Assembly: GCA_946894095.1 (NCBI GenBank)
Contig: OX335652.1
Span: 8,207,001-8,271,000, forward strand
DNA: 64,000 nt
Direction of reading: 5' to 3'
DNA from: Incurvaria masculella
Taxonomy: Eukaryota; Arthropoda; Insecta; Lepidoptera; Incurvariidae
How positions within the stretch are numbered: position 1 is the stretch's first letter; each line of letters begins with the position of its first letter. This document shows, piece by piece, positions 1 through 10,509 of the stretch. A program made the translations under genes and the position numbers. A model generated the notes under the pieces. The model was given only the letters and a program-made list of their open reading frames with translations. It ran no database searches and was not told the DNA's origin.

Positions 1-369
1 AAATGTTCATAGCATTATTTTATACGATTTTAAGTGTAATTTGACGGCTCAGCAAATCCTTGCTCGGAATCAAACTGCTTTTGACGATGAAACACCATGA
101 AAGGGGACTATCGCGTCAATCTTGTGACTAATTTCGTGATGTCAGCTTTATACAATTAAAACATAAATGATGTGCGCCGTAAAATGAAACAGACAGGCAT
201 GCAGACTGTTGCTTTGGGGACTGTGAATAGTGATTTGTACAACACCATCTGTTTGCTGGAAGTAAATGACGAACTTCCTAAAAATAACAGTAAACGCAGC
301 ATATTTTTTTATTTTATTTCTTACTTACGTACTTCCACGTTAAAATGGATCTAAAACACAACAATTTTC
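1..369. other. No recognised gene
   Basis: Mixed-composition sequence at the window edge. Short open frames here show no family motif. Nothing is annotated apart from the SINE copies that follow. Confidence 0.4.
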
Positions 370-545
370 ATGCCCCGATGATGCATTCCTTCTATGCGAT
401 GGTACCTATGTATGATCCCAGGCGGAATGAACCCTACGAATGGTGTACAAAAGTTTTACGTGGCATACAAACCACTGCCAGCCTCAACATCGAACATGGT
501 CACCCATCCGTAACTGGAGCGCACTCAGAGACGCCAAACGTAGAT
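370..545 (-). mobile_element. 5S-rRNA-derived SINE fragment
   Basis: Read on the minus strand, this block carries the 5S internal-promoter motif GGATGGGTGACC (plus-strand 498-509). It is followed by the same body text seen in the copies at 13.7, 16.6 and 32.2 kb: 'gttgaggctgg', 'cacgtaaaac', and a 'ggtaccatcgca'-like block. The 3' tail is lost. It is one of four 5S-headed copies in the window. Confidence 0.6.
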
Positions 546-597
546 TCAATTCGCATATAAATCGGGTGAGTGGTTCGCAAGTTTTTTCTTTTTATGC

Positions 598-870
598 GAC
601 CTGACATGAATGGCTAATATCACACAACTACCGTTATGATATCAGCCCACAATGCACCACATTTCCGAAGGAATTTGGTGCCATGCCAGGACCTTCCCTT
701 TATGAGCACGGCTACATTGAACTGGATGGAAAACACGGACAATTTTTCATTCCAGCTTCGACCATCTTTTCATCCAATGCGATGGTACCAACCCGGGCGG
801 GCTTAAACCCTACCACCTAGTAGGTGAAGGGACCTACAGTTTTACATGGATTCCGAACCTAATTAACCCA
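598..870 (-). mobile_element. SINE body/tail fragment
   Basis: The reverse complement matches the common SINE body and tail of this window: 'ttccgaac' block, 'gtaggtcccttc', 'ggtaccatcgcattggatga', 'ccagttcaatgtagccgtgctcat', 'ggtcctggcatggcacc', ending near 'tagccatccatg'. No head is recognisable. It lies beside the 5S-headed fragment in the same orientation, so the two may be one broken element. Confidence 0.65.
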
Positions 871-1290
871 CCTCCTCCCGAGTGCACCAGCCTCGCGGCT
901 ATAGCACCCGCACCGATACCCGATTTCGTCATAGACCATCATCCGAAATCAAGCTCGCAGAGAAGCCGCAATTAGAAGACGGTCGTAAAACCGACCTCCA
1001 AAAGACGCACAAAAATGGTGGTCCGGCCCCCCCATGGAGGGAGTCCCTAAAGACGTTCAGGACCCCTCCCTTCGAGCACACCGTCTCGGATAATGCCCCA
1101 CACTACCATCCAGCGCATTCACTGTCCCCAAGGGAATGGACAAACACAAACAGTGGTTCGTCGTCCCGGTCGTCCCAGGCATCCCGATGGATCACAATGC
1201 ACAGCTCGCTACTAGCGTGTTGCGACAAGCACAACACTTAACACAGAATGAACGATCACGTTACAAGCACAACGAGTATTCCCTAATTGG
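871..1290. other. GC-richer unassigned stretch
   Basis: A 119-residue open frame (882-1241) exists, but it is Arg/Ser/Pro-rich without domain motifs and lies between a SINE fragment and the R1-like LINE tail. It is probably old transposon or chance frame. No function is assigned. Confidence 0.3.
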
Positions 1291-1422
1291 GTTTTTTCTT
1301 CTTTATTATTTCAATTATTTTTTTTTTTTTTCTTCGTTTTTTTCTTCCTTCTTTCCTTTTTTTTTTTTGTTTGTTTTTTTTTGTTTTTTTTTTTGTGTTT
1401 TTTGTTTGTTTGTTTTTTTTTA
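1291..1422 (-). repeat. A-rich 3' tail of the R1-like LINE
   Basis: The plus strand shows about 130 bases of nearly pure T with scattered G and C just beyond the ORF2 stop. Read on the minus strand this is an imperfect poly(A) tail. Its interruptions suggest an aged insertion or an A-rich microsatellite grown from the tail. Confidence 0.7.
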
Positions 1423-1478
1423 ACACACATATTAATACAGAAAAAGTAGGGGATGTCGGAAGTCCCGTCATTGAGGAG

Positions 1479-3449
1479 TCAGACGTCAGCTCGCCTGGCC
1501 AGCCAGGCGTGTGCAAATCCCTTAAATAATGAGAAACCCCTACCAGACGCCACGAGATCAGGATAGAAGACTGGTCCTCCCGCGATCTCAACCACACCCC
1601 TCACCATGCTATCCCTTTCATTGTCATACAGCTCGCAGCGCCACAGCACGTGGTCCGCGTCCTCTCGTTCCTCGCCGCATTCACATATGTCACTGTCGCT
1701 CAGTCCTAGATCATACAATTTCGCCCTGAAGGAACCGTGCCCGGTCAGTAGCTGCGATGTCGCGTGGTCCGGCCGTACCCAGTGGTTCTTGACTCGCTGC
1801 CCGACGCTGGGGAAGAACCTGAACAGGTGCCTCCCAGTGTGTGCAGTCTCCCACCGCACCTGCCAGTCCTCTATGAGGTCCCCAAGTATCTCCCGTCTCA
1901 GCGCAGTCGTACTTTCCCCAGGATCAAGCTCCTCCCGCGCGCGCCATATCCGGCCGGCCCCGATCACCTCCAGGTCAGCCGGCAGGACCCCGGCCAGTAC
2001 CGGGAGCGCCGCCGTGCTGGTCGTGCGATAGGCTTTCGTTAGCAGGATCATCGCTTGCCTTTGTGCTCTCAGTAGTTGGCTGCGTACCGCATGGAGTTCA
2101 GCTCGATGAAACCAGCAGGCCGCCGCGTATGTCACTATCGAGACCCATGTGCCCCGGTATACCGTCTTGAGCGCTCGGAACTTGACGCCCCACGTCGCCC
2201 TAGACACCCGGGACATCATTCCAAATGATCTGTTGGCCTTCTCTCCGGTGACTCGGGCGTGCTGTGCGAAGTTAAGTGTCTCATCGAGCTCGACCCCCAG
2301 GAAGGTTGTGGACGCCTTTGCCTTAAGGCTGATGCCTGACATTCGCACGGTGGGCGACCGGTTCGTGAAACGTCCCTTTATTGTCATAGTTTTTGACTTT
2401 TGTGGCGCGAATCCCAGCCGGTTGGTTCGGCCCCAACTCTCCATACGGTCAAGGGCGTTGGTCGCTTTGTTCTCTATTTCGGCCCTCGAGTTCGCCTCCA
2501 CCGTGAGTACCACGTCATCAGCATACGCCGCAATACGGCAGCCCTCAGACAGCGCGGCGCACAGCAGGTCGTCCAAAAGCACATTCCACAGTAGCGGTCC
2601 CAACACGGACCCCTGTGGACATCCCATGGTGGAGGCCTTCCATCGCACCCGGTGGCCACAGTAAATACCTACCCGGCGTCCATTAAAGTACCCACAGAGC
2701 ATCCGGAAGATGTTCGATGGGCATCCGAGTCTCTTAATTTTTACTAAGATCATGGGCCACCAGGCATTATCGAAGGCCCCCGAAATGTCCAGGAAGACCG
2801 CCTGGACATACTTCTTAGTGGACGATTTCGCGAGGTCCATGAGTGCTGTGATTGCGGTGACTGTGGATCGTCCACTCATGAACCCATGCTGATGATGTGA
2901 TAGCCGCCTCGTGACGCCATCGAGCCTCGCCGCCATCAACCGCTCGAGGACTTTACCAAGGATGGGCAGCAGTGTGATGGGCCTATATGCCTTCGGATCT
3001 GAAGCCGGTTTGCCGTTCCCTTTGGGAAGTACGACCAGCTTGCCGACTTTCCAGCATCCAGGGAAGGTTCCAGTCTTGATACAGAGGTTGAACATGTAGA
3101 GGATCTCGTGAGTCATAGCGGTCCAGGCAGCCTGGATCATTTTGCTGCTCACTCCGTCGATTCCCGCCGCAGTGTTTGGGAGCATTTTGATCGTCTTGCT
3201 TAGCTCGTCTATGGTTGTCAGGCCCACTTGGGGCAATCTTAGCGAGGCCCCTGATGGTGACGTGGTGCGCCTCATCTCTTGCCGGGTCATCGTCTGGACA
3301 TAGGGAAAAGAGGAGATTGTCCATGCAAGTGGTGACATCCGTTGGTGCGGCGCCGCTTCGGTTGACCGCGCATATGATGTTCCCCATGGTGGGGCGGCGT
3401 CCCTTTGCCGTTCGGTACGCGACGCCCCATGGTTCGCTATTGCCGTCAA
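1479..3449 (-). pseudogene. R1-like ORF2, reverse transcriptase part
   Basis: This is the C-terminal portion of the LINE ORF2 polyprotein, which primes cDNA synthesis on nicked chromosomal DNA. Visible RT blocks in order: TAAGIDGVSSKMI; YRPITLLPILGKVLERL; HHQHGFMSGRSTVTAI; VFLDISGAFDNAWW; MGCPQGSVLGPLLWN; and the catalytic AYADDVVL. A C-terminal zinc-binding-like motif (CECG...H...C) follows, as in R1-type proteins. The open frame begins upstream inside what is endonuclease linker in the other frame, so its first residues are not genuine. Homologous reading probably starts around 3225-3300. The phase differs from the endonuclease frame, so one indel separates them. RT motifs and the active site are otherwise unbroken. 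Confidence 0.85.
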
Positions 3450-4527
3450 TGGTTGCTTCCTGGCGAAAAGCTCTCATGCGTGCTTCTTCCATTGCTTCCA
3501 GGTATTCTCTCCTCTGTGCATTGAATTTCTTTTTTGCTTCCTCTAACTCTCGTACTCGATCAGGCCTCTTCTTATATTTCTGCATTTTCTTCCTAGCTTT
3601 CCGGGCCTGGCGCCGGAGGGCGAGCAGCTCACCGGTCCACCACGCCTGGCATCCGATCTTCCTTTCGCTTTTCAATCCCAAACATACTCTCGCAGCCATT
3701 TCCAATATCCTCATTACTTCTCTGGCATACCTCTCCGCATTCCAGTTTGCATTCAGTTTCCCTGACATATGGTGCAGCTTGGACCGGAAGGAGTCCCAGT
3801 CCGCGCCCCTCTCCCTGTACCGTGGTAGGGGGCTCTCTCCCCCCAGCTCCTCCAGGCCGGCGGTGGGTCCAACTGAGAAAGTTATGAGACGGTGGTCGCT
3901 GACGCTCGCCCCATCGATCACCTGCCAGTTGCTGATCTCCTGACATTCAAGAGATGTCAGGGTTATGTCTATGTTGGACTCCCCCGCCGGCCCGCAGAAC
4001 GTGTAGGACTGACCCTCCATGTTGTTGATAGAAAGGCTGTTAGCTGCAATAAAGTCCTCGGCGAGCTGACGCCTTTCCTCTGCACCATGCCCCCTCCCGA
4101 CATAGTGACGGGGGTGAGAGAACCACAAAGGAGAGTGGGTGTTACTGTCTGCGCCTATTATAATGGATTTTCCCTTTAGGATCCTCAGTACATGCTCTAG
4201 GTGCTGGAGGTGAGGGGTTATATGCATGCTGTATTGAAAATATGCGCTAATTAAGTATAGGCCCTCTCCCCCAGTGTCCACGTGCGCCACTGCGCAGTGG
4301 TCAGTACAGAGCTCCGTCAGAAGCGCACATGGTATTGACCCTTGGCATGTTATAATTGCGGCTTTTGGGGTGTTGCCCGAATGGAGTATTTTTTCGTTGT
4401 TTAGCCTATAGTAGTGCTCCTGGGCCAGAATGAAGTCCAGCCGGTTGTGTGTCGCTATAACATCCACCTCAAGTGTGGCTGATTTCGATCCCTGCAGGTT
4501 TATCTGACCTATTTTCAACCTATCCAT
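2983..4527 (-). pseudogene. R1-like ORF2, APE endonuclease part
   Basis: This is the N-terminal portion of LINE ORF2, starting at ATG 4527-4525. APE-type motifs are visible: QINLQGS near the start, AQEHYY (catalytic Glu region), IIGADSNTHSPLW, SNIDITLTS and SDHRLITFS. The enzyme nicks the target site for target-primed reverse transcription. The start overlaps the ORF1 stop in ATGGATAG (4527-4520), a tight ORF1/ORF2 overlap suited to coupled translation. After about residue 420 (near 3230) the frame stops resembling a LINE and runs on to a stop at 2983, while the RT continues in a different frame. I infer a single-base insertion or deletion in this copy, or an assembly error. Confidence 0.8.
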
Positions 4528-6142
4528 AATTCGTTCTTTCCGAGGCCCTACGTTCGGCGTACTGGCGGGCAGGGCATTCGGCTGAAGCCGTTAGGTGGCC
4601 CTCCGCTTCCCCGTATCTGAGCCGGGTGCATGTTGCGCAGATCTTTTTGGCCGGTTTGCAAGTTTTGAAACTGTGGCCCAGTGTCCCGCATTTGGAGCAG
4701 GTTTCTTCTGTTTCTCGACAGAACTTTTCGGGGTGCCCGTAGAGTTGACATTTTTTACAACATACGACGGTTGTACAATCCTCAAGCCTGCATGATCCGT
4801 GAGCCAGGAACACACGTTCCTGCGAGATCAGGACGTCCCTGATTGCGGGGCTGACTTCCAGTATACGGTTAATGAGCCCAGACCGTTGCATAGCGCGCTT
4901 GAATGTCACCTTAATTTCTTCCCTAGCCCTCTCCAGGGTCCATTCCTTGTCCGCGTGTCTCAGATTCTGGTAAACGATGCAGCGCGTAAAGCTCGCATCG
5001 TCCATCTCCGGGTCCGTGCCGAAGATAATAATCCTTGGCCTGCGTCTCCCCATGGTTTCAGCCTTAAGTCCAGCTTCCCGTAGTTTAGGACAGGCCTGGA
5101 GCTGCCTGGCGGTCTCCTCGGTGGCAGTCTCCACCAACACTCCTCTGCGCCCTATTTTACGGAGTCGGGGGAACTGCCACCCGTGCTCTGGATCTGCTGG
5201 GTCCGCAGCAGTGGCGAGAGCCTTCACGGTGTCGTCACTTGTTTTGAATACGTCGGTCGTCTCCTCGACGGGATAAATGGCAATCGCTGGAGGTTTATTT
5301 CGCGCAATTTCAATTGGCTTTACTGCCTTCGTCTGCCGGAGCACCATGGCATAATTTGGTTTTGTCCCCTGTGCACCCTGCGAAGACCCCCCCACTGGTG
5401 ATGTTGTGATCCCTGCTTTTGCCGTAGCTGTGTCGCGTTCGGCTCTCGCAATTTCCACGTCTTTTGTAGCGATTGTGGCCAGGAGCTGCGCTTTTTCAGC
5501 TGCCCACTCCTTCCGTTCAATCTCGATGTCAGCTACGCGCAGTGCCAGGCGGGATATGCACTTCTGTGCTTCGATAGCGCCCTTGTGCATGGCAAGCTTC
5601 TGCTCCTTATTGACCTTCGAGGTGTCAATAGACTCAAGCATGCTCGAAATAGCTTCACCGGCACGCGTCACTAATTCTTCCCTTGATAGCTGGGGGCCCA
5701 GCGGGGACTCCTCGTCCTCAGCGTCCATCTCATATTCGGTCGTCCCTGTGGATGTTCCGGCAACGTCCCCTGCTATGTCCGAGGCCACCGAGGCCGAGGA
5801 CGGGCGTCTGTCCTCCAGTCCGCCAATTGGTGGGGCTGTCTGGTTCCTGGATCCCGGTTTGGTAGCCTTGGTACTACCTCTGCCCACTTCTTCCGGCGAC
5901 GTGATAGTTCTTTTCACGCCTCTCTGGGTTGCTGGCGGTGGTGGCTGCATTGATGTGGACGGAGGAGGCGTCCCTGGCGGGGGTGATCTCGCCAGCGAAT
6001 GCCGTGGAGTGAACCCTCCGGTCGAGCGGGCTAGGGCATCCTCATCAATGTCCAGGGGGTCCCGGTAGGAGGTCGAGTCCCCGCCGACCGCCGCTGGTGC
6101 GCCGCCGGGCCCTGGCGGGGGCCCCGGCGGAGGTTTGGGCAT
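4520..6142 (-). CDS. R1-like LINE ORF1 (gag-like, three zinc knuckles)
   Basis: A 540-residue protein from ATG 6142-6140. The N-terminal part is Pro/Gly-rich and low complexity; the middle carries charged, probably coiled-coil segments (around KEQKLAMHKGAIEAQK and IERKEWAAEKAQLL). The C-terminal 80 residues hold three CCHC-type knuckles: C-x2-C-x4-H-x4-C at about 462-475 and 482-495, and a longer variant at about 502-523. ORF1 proteins of this family bind the element RNA and form ribonucleoprotein particles. The frame is intact and its stop overlaps the ORF2 start. Confidence 0.85.
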   Translation of the reverse strand: MPKPPPGPPPGPGGAPAAVGGDSTSYRDPLDIDEDALARSTGGFTPRHSLARSPPPGTPPPSTSMQPPPPATQRGVKRTITSPEEVGRGSTKATKPGSRNQTAPPIGGLEDRRPSSASVASDIAGDVAGTSTGTTEYEMDAEDEESPLGPQLSREELVTRAGEAISSMLESIDTSKVNKEQKLAMHKGAIEAQKCISRLALRVADIEIERKEWAAEKAQLLATIATKDVEIARAERDTATAKAGITTSPVGGSSQGAQGTKPNYAMVLRQTKAVKPIEIARNKPPAIAIYPVEETTDVFKTSDDTVKALATAADPADPEHGWQFPRLRKIGRRGVLVETATEETARQLQACPKLREAGLKAETMGRRRPRIIIFGTDPEMDDASFTRCIVYQNLRHADKEWTLERAREEIKVTFKRAMQRSGLINRILEVSPAIRDVLISQERVFLAHGSCRLEDCTTVVCCKKCQLYGHPEKFCRETEETCSKCGTLGHSFKTCKPAKKICATCTRLRYGEAEGHLTASAECPARQYAERRASERTNYG

Positions 6143-6224
6143 GGGGGGAGGGGTTCGTGCCTAGTATTGTATTGTATTGTTTATTATTTGTTTCTTGAAT
6201 TGCACCACCCACTACCTACTTCAG

Positions 6225-6640
6225 CTAACCTAACCTAACTCTCAACTGTCGGTCCCGTTCGAGCGCGCCTGCGCTGGCGCAACTATGGTGCTTGCACCGA
6301 CATCCGCAGGATTCACGCCCAACGGGAATCTCGTTAATCCATTCCGTCCGGTTCCGATACCCGTACAGATCCCACTACGTTAGACGGTGGTCGCGATCTC
6401 ACCGAGGTGCGCCAACACAACCTAACCTAACCTAGCCTATCTCCTGTCCCACTAAGCACAAAACACACAAGTGCCGGATCCTTTCGGACGCCCCTGCTTC
6501 AACGCAACTCTAGTGCTTGCTCCACAGCCGCAAGGTTCACGGACAGTGGGAATCTCGTCGATCCAATCCGTCCGGCTCCAGCGCACGTAGAAATGTCGGA
6601 CCGTCCAGACGGTCGCTCCGATCCTCTGCACGGAGCCCTA
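6225..6640 (-). repeat. Two diverged tandem units upstream of LINE ORF1
   Basis: Two units, about 6240-6410 and 6440-6630, share 'gcaact-t-gtgcttgc', 'ccgca-g-ttcacg', 'gggaatctcgt-gatcca' and 'tccgtccgg'. Each is preceded by a short CCTAA run (6228-6243 and 6421-6438). Tandem monomers in a 5' leader are a known promoter organisation of some LINEs. The role here is inferred from position only. Confidence 0.5.
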
Positions 6641-7104
6641 TCTGGTCACCGACACTTGTCCGCACACAATGTCAATTATCGTTTGGCGGTTCACACAAAA
6701 AATAATGTCAATGTCACTGTCACTTTGAATTCAACGTCACACACAATTAGTGTCTATAGTATTATACCACCACTCACCCATCTGGTGTCCTCTCTCTCAG
6801 ACAGCAAGATGGCCGACAAGCTTAATGGCGCGCTCCCTAAGAGTGAGCAGGAGGGCCCGGTCCACCTGCTGTCAGCGCACACACACTTGTTCACTCGGGT
6901 TAGCCGCTTCTCACTCCTTCGCCAAGATGGCCGCTGCACTCCATACAAGTCTCCTAAGGAGAGAGCAGGAGGGTCCGAAAATCGCTCACTTCGTTCTATT
7001 TATTAATATCACTTATTTAATTTGTCCGTTTGACTTAAGATTGCACACTTGACCTATGTGTTCCGCAACTCGAGACGCGTTCGTTACCTACGACGTCGAG
7101 ACAA
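6641..7104. other. Non-coding stretch with a duplicated AAGATGGCCG block
   Basis: This lies between the two LINEs. Two related blocks (about 6806-6865 and 6921-6980) share 'aagatggccg', 'ctcc(c)taag' and 'gagcaggaggg-ccg'. No coding motif is visible. It could be further leader sequence of the R1-like element or unrelated flank. Confidence 0.35.
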
Positions 7105-7202
7105 CGAACCGTGCTCCGTGATTCCGAACCATGGAGCAGCTCGCATTCGTGACGAAAATGCACTTATCGAACTCGGAAAGAGAAAGACAGTGGTGCAAGT
7201 CG
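7105..7202 (-). mobile_element. SINE body fragment
   Basis: The reverse complement resembles the segment just after the head of the tRNA-type SINEs at 47.4 and 59.9 kb ('tttctctttccgagtt', 'aagtgcattt', 'catggttcggaatcacgg'). It directly abuts the A-rich end of the second LINE, suggesting that the LINE inserted into it. Confidence 0.5.
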
Positions 7203-7429
7203 GTATTTTTTTTTTTATTTATTTATTTTTTTTTTATTTTGAAAACAAACAGTCATACAAAAAATTACATTTATAATAAGAATATCACATAGACCTATAG
7301 TTCCCTATTTTTACATGTATAATTACTTATTGAGAGCATATTTTGATGTAGTTGTGATGTGATAAGATAAGATAGTGAATATACAAGTGAGGAAAATAAA
7401 AGAAAGACATATTAAAGATAGAACATAAA

Positions 7430-10315
7430 TCAACAAGTATCTAATATAATTTTCATGGTTTTCTTCCTAAATGGTAATAATGAGTTACAAAATAAATCTA
7501 CTTCAAATAAATGTTTGTTATAGTTGCTCAAACTACGTCGAACAAAAGTGTTTTGAGCATAATTTGTGTAGCATGAGGGTATATAAAACAGGTCCTTATT
7601 GCGTGTAGTACGATGAGGTACTTTAAAAGTAATTTTCTCTAATAAAGATGGAGAGTCCACGTGGCAATTAATTATCTTCCACAGAAAAGCTGCATCATTG
7701 AGATGACGTCGGCTTTGCAAAGACGGTATAGAGTAACGTAATGCAGAGGTATTGTAGTTAAAAAAATCGTGTCCAGTCCTATAGTCGAGAGATTTGAGGA
7801 ATTTGTGCTGAATTTTTTCAATTCGATCAATGTAGATATCGTATTGTGGGTTCCATACTGTACTTGCAAACTCTAATTGGCTCCTAACAAAGCTATAATA
7901 AAGTGTCTTATAAGTTGACGCGTGTGTGAAATGCCTACCTACCCTTAAAATAAAACCTAATTGTTTATATGCTTTATTTAACATGTGATCAACATGTAGA
8001 TGAAACCGCATTTTATTGTCAAGTATGACACCGAGATCTCTTATTTGCGTAACTCGTGTTAAGATTGTGTTGTTTAGTCTGTAGTCATATAGTATTGGGT
8101 TACGTTTTCTGGAGTATGTTATGATATAGCATTTATCTGTGTTTAAAAAAAGTTGGTTGTCAGTGCAAAACAATTGTAGGTTTTTGAGGTCATGTTGCAA
8201 CTGGTTGCAGTCGTCACTGGAAGATATAATTTTGAAAAATTTTGCATCATCAGCGTACAAAAGAAAAAAACATTTTTTAATGAAACTATCTAAATCGTTT
8301 ATGTATAACGTAAAAAGTAAGGGTCCCAAATGGGATCCTTGAGGAACTCCTGAGCTGATGGGTGTGAAACTAGAAATAAAACCTTTTATTGAGACCGCCT
8401 GAGTTCTGTTTGTGAGATATGATTTAATCCATCTGTACAAGTCTCCGTGTATACCAGTTCTGAAAAGTTTTTTTAACAAAATATTATGGTTTATCTTGTC
8501 AAACGCTTTCGAAAAATCGGTGTAAATTACATCGATTTGATGTTTTTTATCCGTAGAGTTTAATATATAATCTGTAAATGTAACTAGATTTGTTTCCACG
8601 CTACGACCACGAAAGAACCCATGTTGGTTTGGAAGAATATGCCTGTATACTGCGAAGGAAATTTGTTCGGTGACGAGCTTTTCCAAATTTTTTCCGAAAA
8701 TGCATAGTTTAGAAATAGGCCGGTAATTAATAACGTCATCTTTTTTACCTGATTTAGGTATGGGAGTTATTAAGGCTTCTTTCCATTTAGTCGGGAAGCA
8801 GCCAGAAGTAATTGATTTTTTAAATAAGATTGTTAATGGATAAGTAAGATCAATAGCACACTTAGATATAAGCAAAGGATGAATACCATCTGGCCCAGGG
8901 CCCTTATTAACATCAATATTTTTTAAATGTTTCAGAACGTTATCTTGTGAAATGTAAACTGTTTCAAGTGCAATAGGGGCTTCCGTTGATATTTCGGGAT
9001 AAATTGTGCCATGGACATTGGAGCTAGGTACAAAAACAGAATTAAAATGAGCGTTGAACATATTACATATCTCCCAGCCATCAGAAGATGTCTTACCATT
9101 AAAACTCATTTTTTCTGGCAAGTCATTGTGCGAGTGAATGGAGTTTATGAAGGTCCAGAGGTATTTAGGGTTCTTTTTTATATTGTTTTCAATTTTTTCG
9201 ATATAATTACTGTAACACTCCCTTTCCATAAGGTTTTCTCTTTTCCTCAAACAACAAAATGCCTGGTAGTCTGACTGACTATCATAAAGTTTCCACTTTT
9301 TATGATACTTTCTTTTTTCCTTCGTAAGCTTGATAAGTGACTTTGTGTACCAGGGGGCGTACCTTGACGTGTTTGAAACAGTACGTCGGGGAACGTAGGC
9401 ATCAATAAGGTTATTAAGAATAGAATAAAATATGTTAGTAGCTTCTTCCATGCAGACATTTTTTAAATTATGGTCCCAATTAATTTTTGACAATTCAAGT
9501 GAGATTTTATCGAAATTACTTAAATTAAATGATTTTATTTCTCTAGGAGCTGGTTTTAGAAAAGCAAAAAAGTCGAATTTTATCTCAATTTCTAACGATT
9601 TATGATGGGGATCGATCTGGACGAGAGGCCTTAAGCATTCAATTACACGGCAGTCTTTGCTACTAAAAACTAAATCTAATATCCTATTGTTAACATTAAA
9701 AGCAGAGTTGTACTGTAGCAAGCCCGACAATGAAAGAAATTCCCTAACTAAGTTTACAGTGTTATCAGCGCTGGAGTGTAAACAGAGAAAATTCGAGTCG
9801 CCTGAGGTCATCCACTCGCCATTCGTTACGTTAAAATCGCCTAGAAGTAAGAAGGTATCTAGCGGATGCCTGGTGATGAGCTCGAATGCTCTGTCGAAGA
9901 AGTTTGTCAAAATTTCTGTATGTCGCACACCGTGAGGATAGTAGACACAGGCTACATTTAAGTATGGGCCAGTGTCGCGCGCCGACAGTGGCACACTCAG
10001 CCATAGTTCGTCGACGCCGGCGCCGGGTGGGGGGGCCCACTCGCGGCGGCTGCGTGCGCGCAGCTCGCGTCGCACCGCCACCGCCACCCCGCCGCCGCGC
10101 GACTGCCCAGTCGCTAGCGGGTCGCGGTCGGCACGATGAACATTGTACCGACTATCGAAATATTCACCATCGTGGAAAGCGTCAGTCAACCAGGTCTCTG
10201 TTAGGCATATAAGATCGTAATCTGATTTTAAAACGTTGGAATAGAAATGTTGGGATTTCGTGCGTAGGCCTCTCACATTCTGGTAATATATAGAAACATT
10301 TAAGGTTTTCTCCAT
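7430..10315 (-). CDS. LINE ORF2: endonuclease-reverse transcriptase
   Basis: A 961-residue polyprotein starting at ATG 10315-10313; the open frame reaches nine codons further upstream but without an ATG. The endonuclease domain comes first: YYQNVRGLRTK, CLTETWL, LLLGDFNV and a DPHHKSLEIE variant of the usual SDH block. The RT follows: KGPGPDGIHPLLI, YRPISKLCIFGKNLEKLV, NQHGFFRGRSVETNLV, YTDFSKAFDKINHNILL, GVPQGSHLGPLLF and the active site LYADDAKFFK. A conserved C-terminal region (LYYSFVRSQLEFASTVWNP) completes it. No RNase H or C-terminal zinc finger is evident. No frameshift or internal stop is seen. The enzyme carries out target-primed reverse transcription in the nucleus. Confidence 0.92.
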   Translation of the reverse strand: MEKTLNVSIYYQNVRGLRTKSQHFYSNVLKSDYDLICLTETWLTDAFHDGEYFDSRYNVHRADRDPLATGQSRGGGVAVAVRRELRARSRREWAPPPGAGVDELWLSVPLSARDTGPYLNVACVYYPHGVRHTEILTNFFDRAFELITRHPLDTFLLLGDFNVTNGEWMTSGDSNFLCLHSSADNTVNLVREFLSLSGLLQYNSAFNVNNRILDLVFSSKDCRVIECLRPLVQIDPHHKSLEIEIKFDFFAFLKPAPREIKSFNLSNFDKISLELSKINWDHNLKNVCMEEATNIFYSILNNLIDAYVPRRTVSNTSRYAPWYTKSLIKLTKEKRKYHKKWKLYDSQSDYQAFCCLRKRENLMERECYSNYIEKIENNIKKNPKYLWTFINSIHSHNDLPEKMSFNGKTSSDGWEICNMFNAHFNSVFVPSSNVHGTIYPEISTEAPIALETVYISQDNVLKHLKNIDVNKGPGPDGIHPLLISKCAIDLTYPLTILFKKSITSGCFPTKWKEALITPIPKSGKKDDVINYRPISKLCIFGKNLEKLVTEQISFAVYRHILPNQHGFFRGRSVETNLVTFTDYILNSTDKKHQIDVIYTDFSKAFDKINHNILLKKLFRTGIHGDLYRWIKSYLTNRTQAVSIKGFISSFTPISSGVPQGSHLGPLLFTLYINDLDSFIKKCFFLLYADDAKFFKIISSSDDCNQLQHDLKNLQLFCTDNQLFLNTDKCYIITYSRKRNPILYDYRLNNTILTRVTQIRDLGVILDNKMRFHLHVDHMLNKAYKQLGFILRVGRHFTHASTYKTLYYSFVRSQLEFASTVWNPQYDIYIDRIEKIQHKFLKSLDYRTGHDFFNYNTSALRYSIPSLQSRRHLNDAAFLWKIINCHVDSPSLLEKITFKVPHRTTRNKDLFYIPSCYTNYAQNTFVRRSLSNYNKHLFEVDLFCNSLLPFRKKTMKIILDTC

Positions 10316-10509
10316 TTTAGAACGAAATAATAATAAACACAAACTTGAATTAGACTACGCAATACGAACCATTTAGAATGATACATTATTGTTCTACCCG
10401 CTATAGCAAATGTTAACTTAATGTTATCAGCGATGTAACCATCAAGACCACGATAAAAATGCGAAATTGACCTCATACACACATTTATGAACAGAATAAT
10501 TATATAAAG

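Larger units (their letters stand above)
1291..6640 (-). mobile_element. R1-clade-like non-LTR retrotransposon
   Basis: The element is read on the minus strand: a 5' leader with two diverged tandem units (about 6640-6225), ORF1 (6142-4520), ORF2 (4527-1479), and a 3' end marked by a long A-rich tail (T-rich on the plus strand, 1291-1422). ORF1 has C-terminal CCHC knuckles and ORF2 has an APE-type endonuclease followed by a reverse transcriptase and a C-terminal Cys/His motif. This is the architecture known for the R1/TRAS/SART group. ORF2 contains a single frameshift, so this copy is probably not autonomous as assembled. The 5' boundary is approximate and no target duplication was identified. 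Confidence 0.8.

Noticed and set aside
882..1241. 119-codon open frame
   Set aside because: Low-complexity Arg/Ser/Pro composition, no motif, and located in repeat-rich DNA. More likely chance or old transposon than a gene.
2983..3449. Programmed ribosomal frameshift between endonuclease and RT
   Set aside because: LINE ORF2 is normally one frame, and no slippery site with downstream structure stood out. A random indel is simpler.
6225..6440. Telomeric (CCTAA)n repeat array
   Set aside because: Only two runs of two to three units, embedded in a longer 195-bp repeat unit. Not a telomere block.
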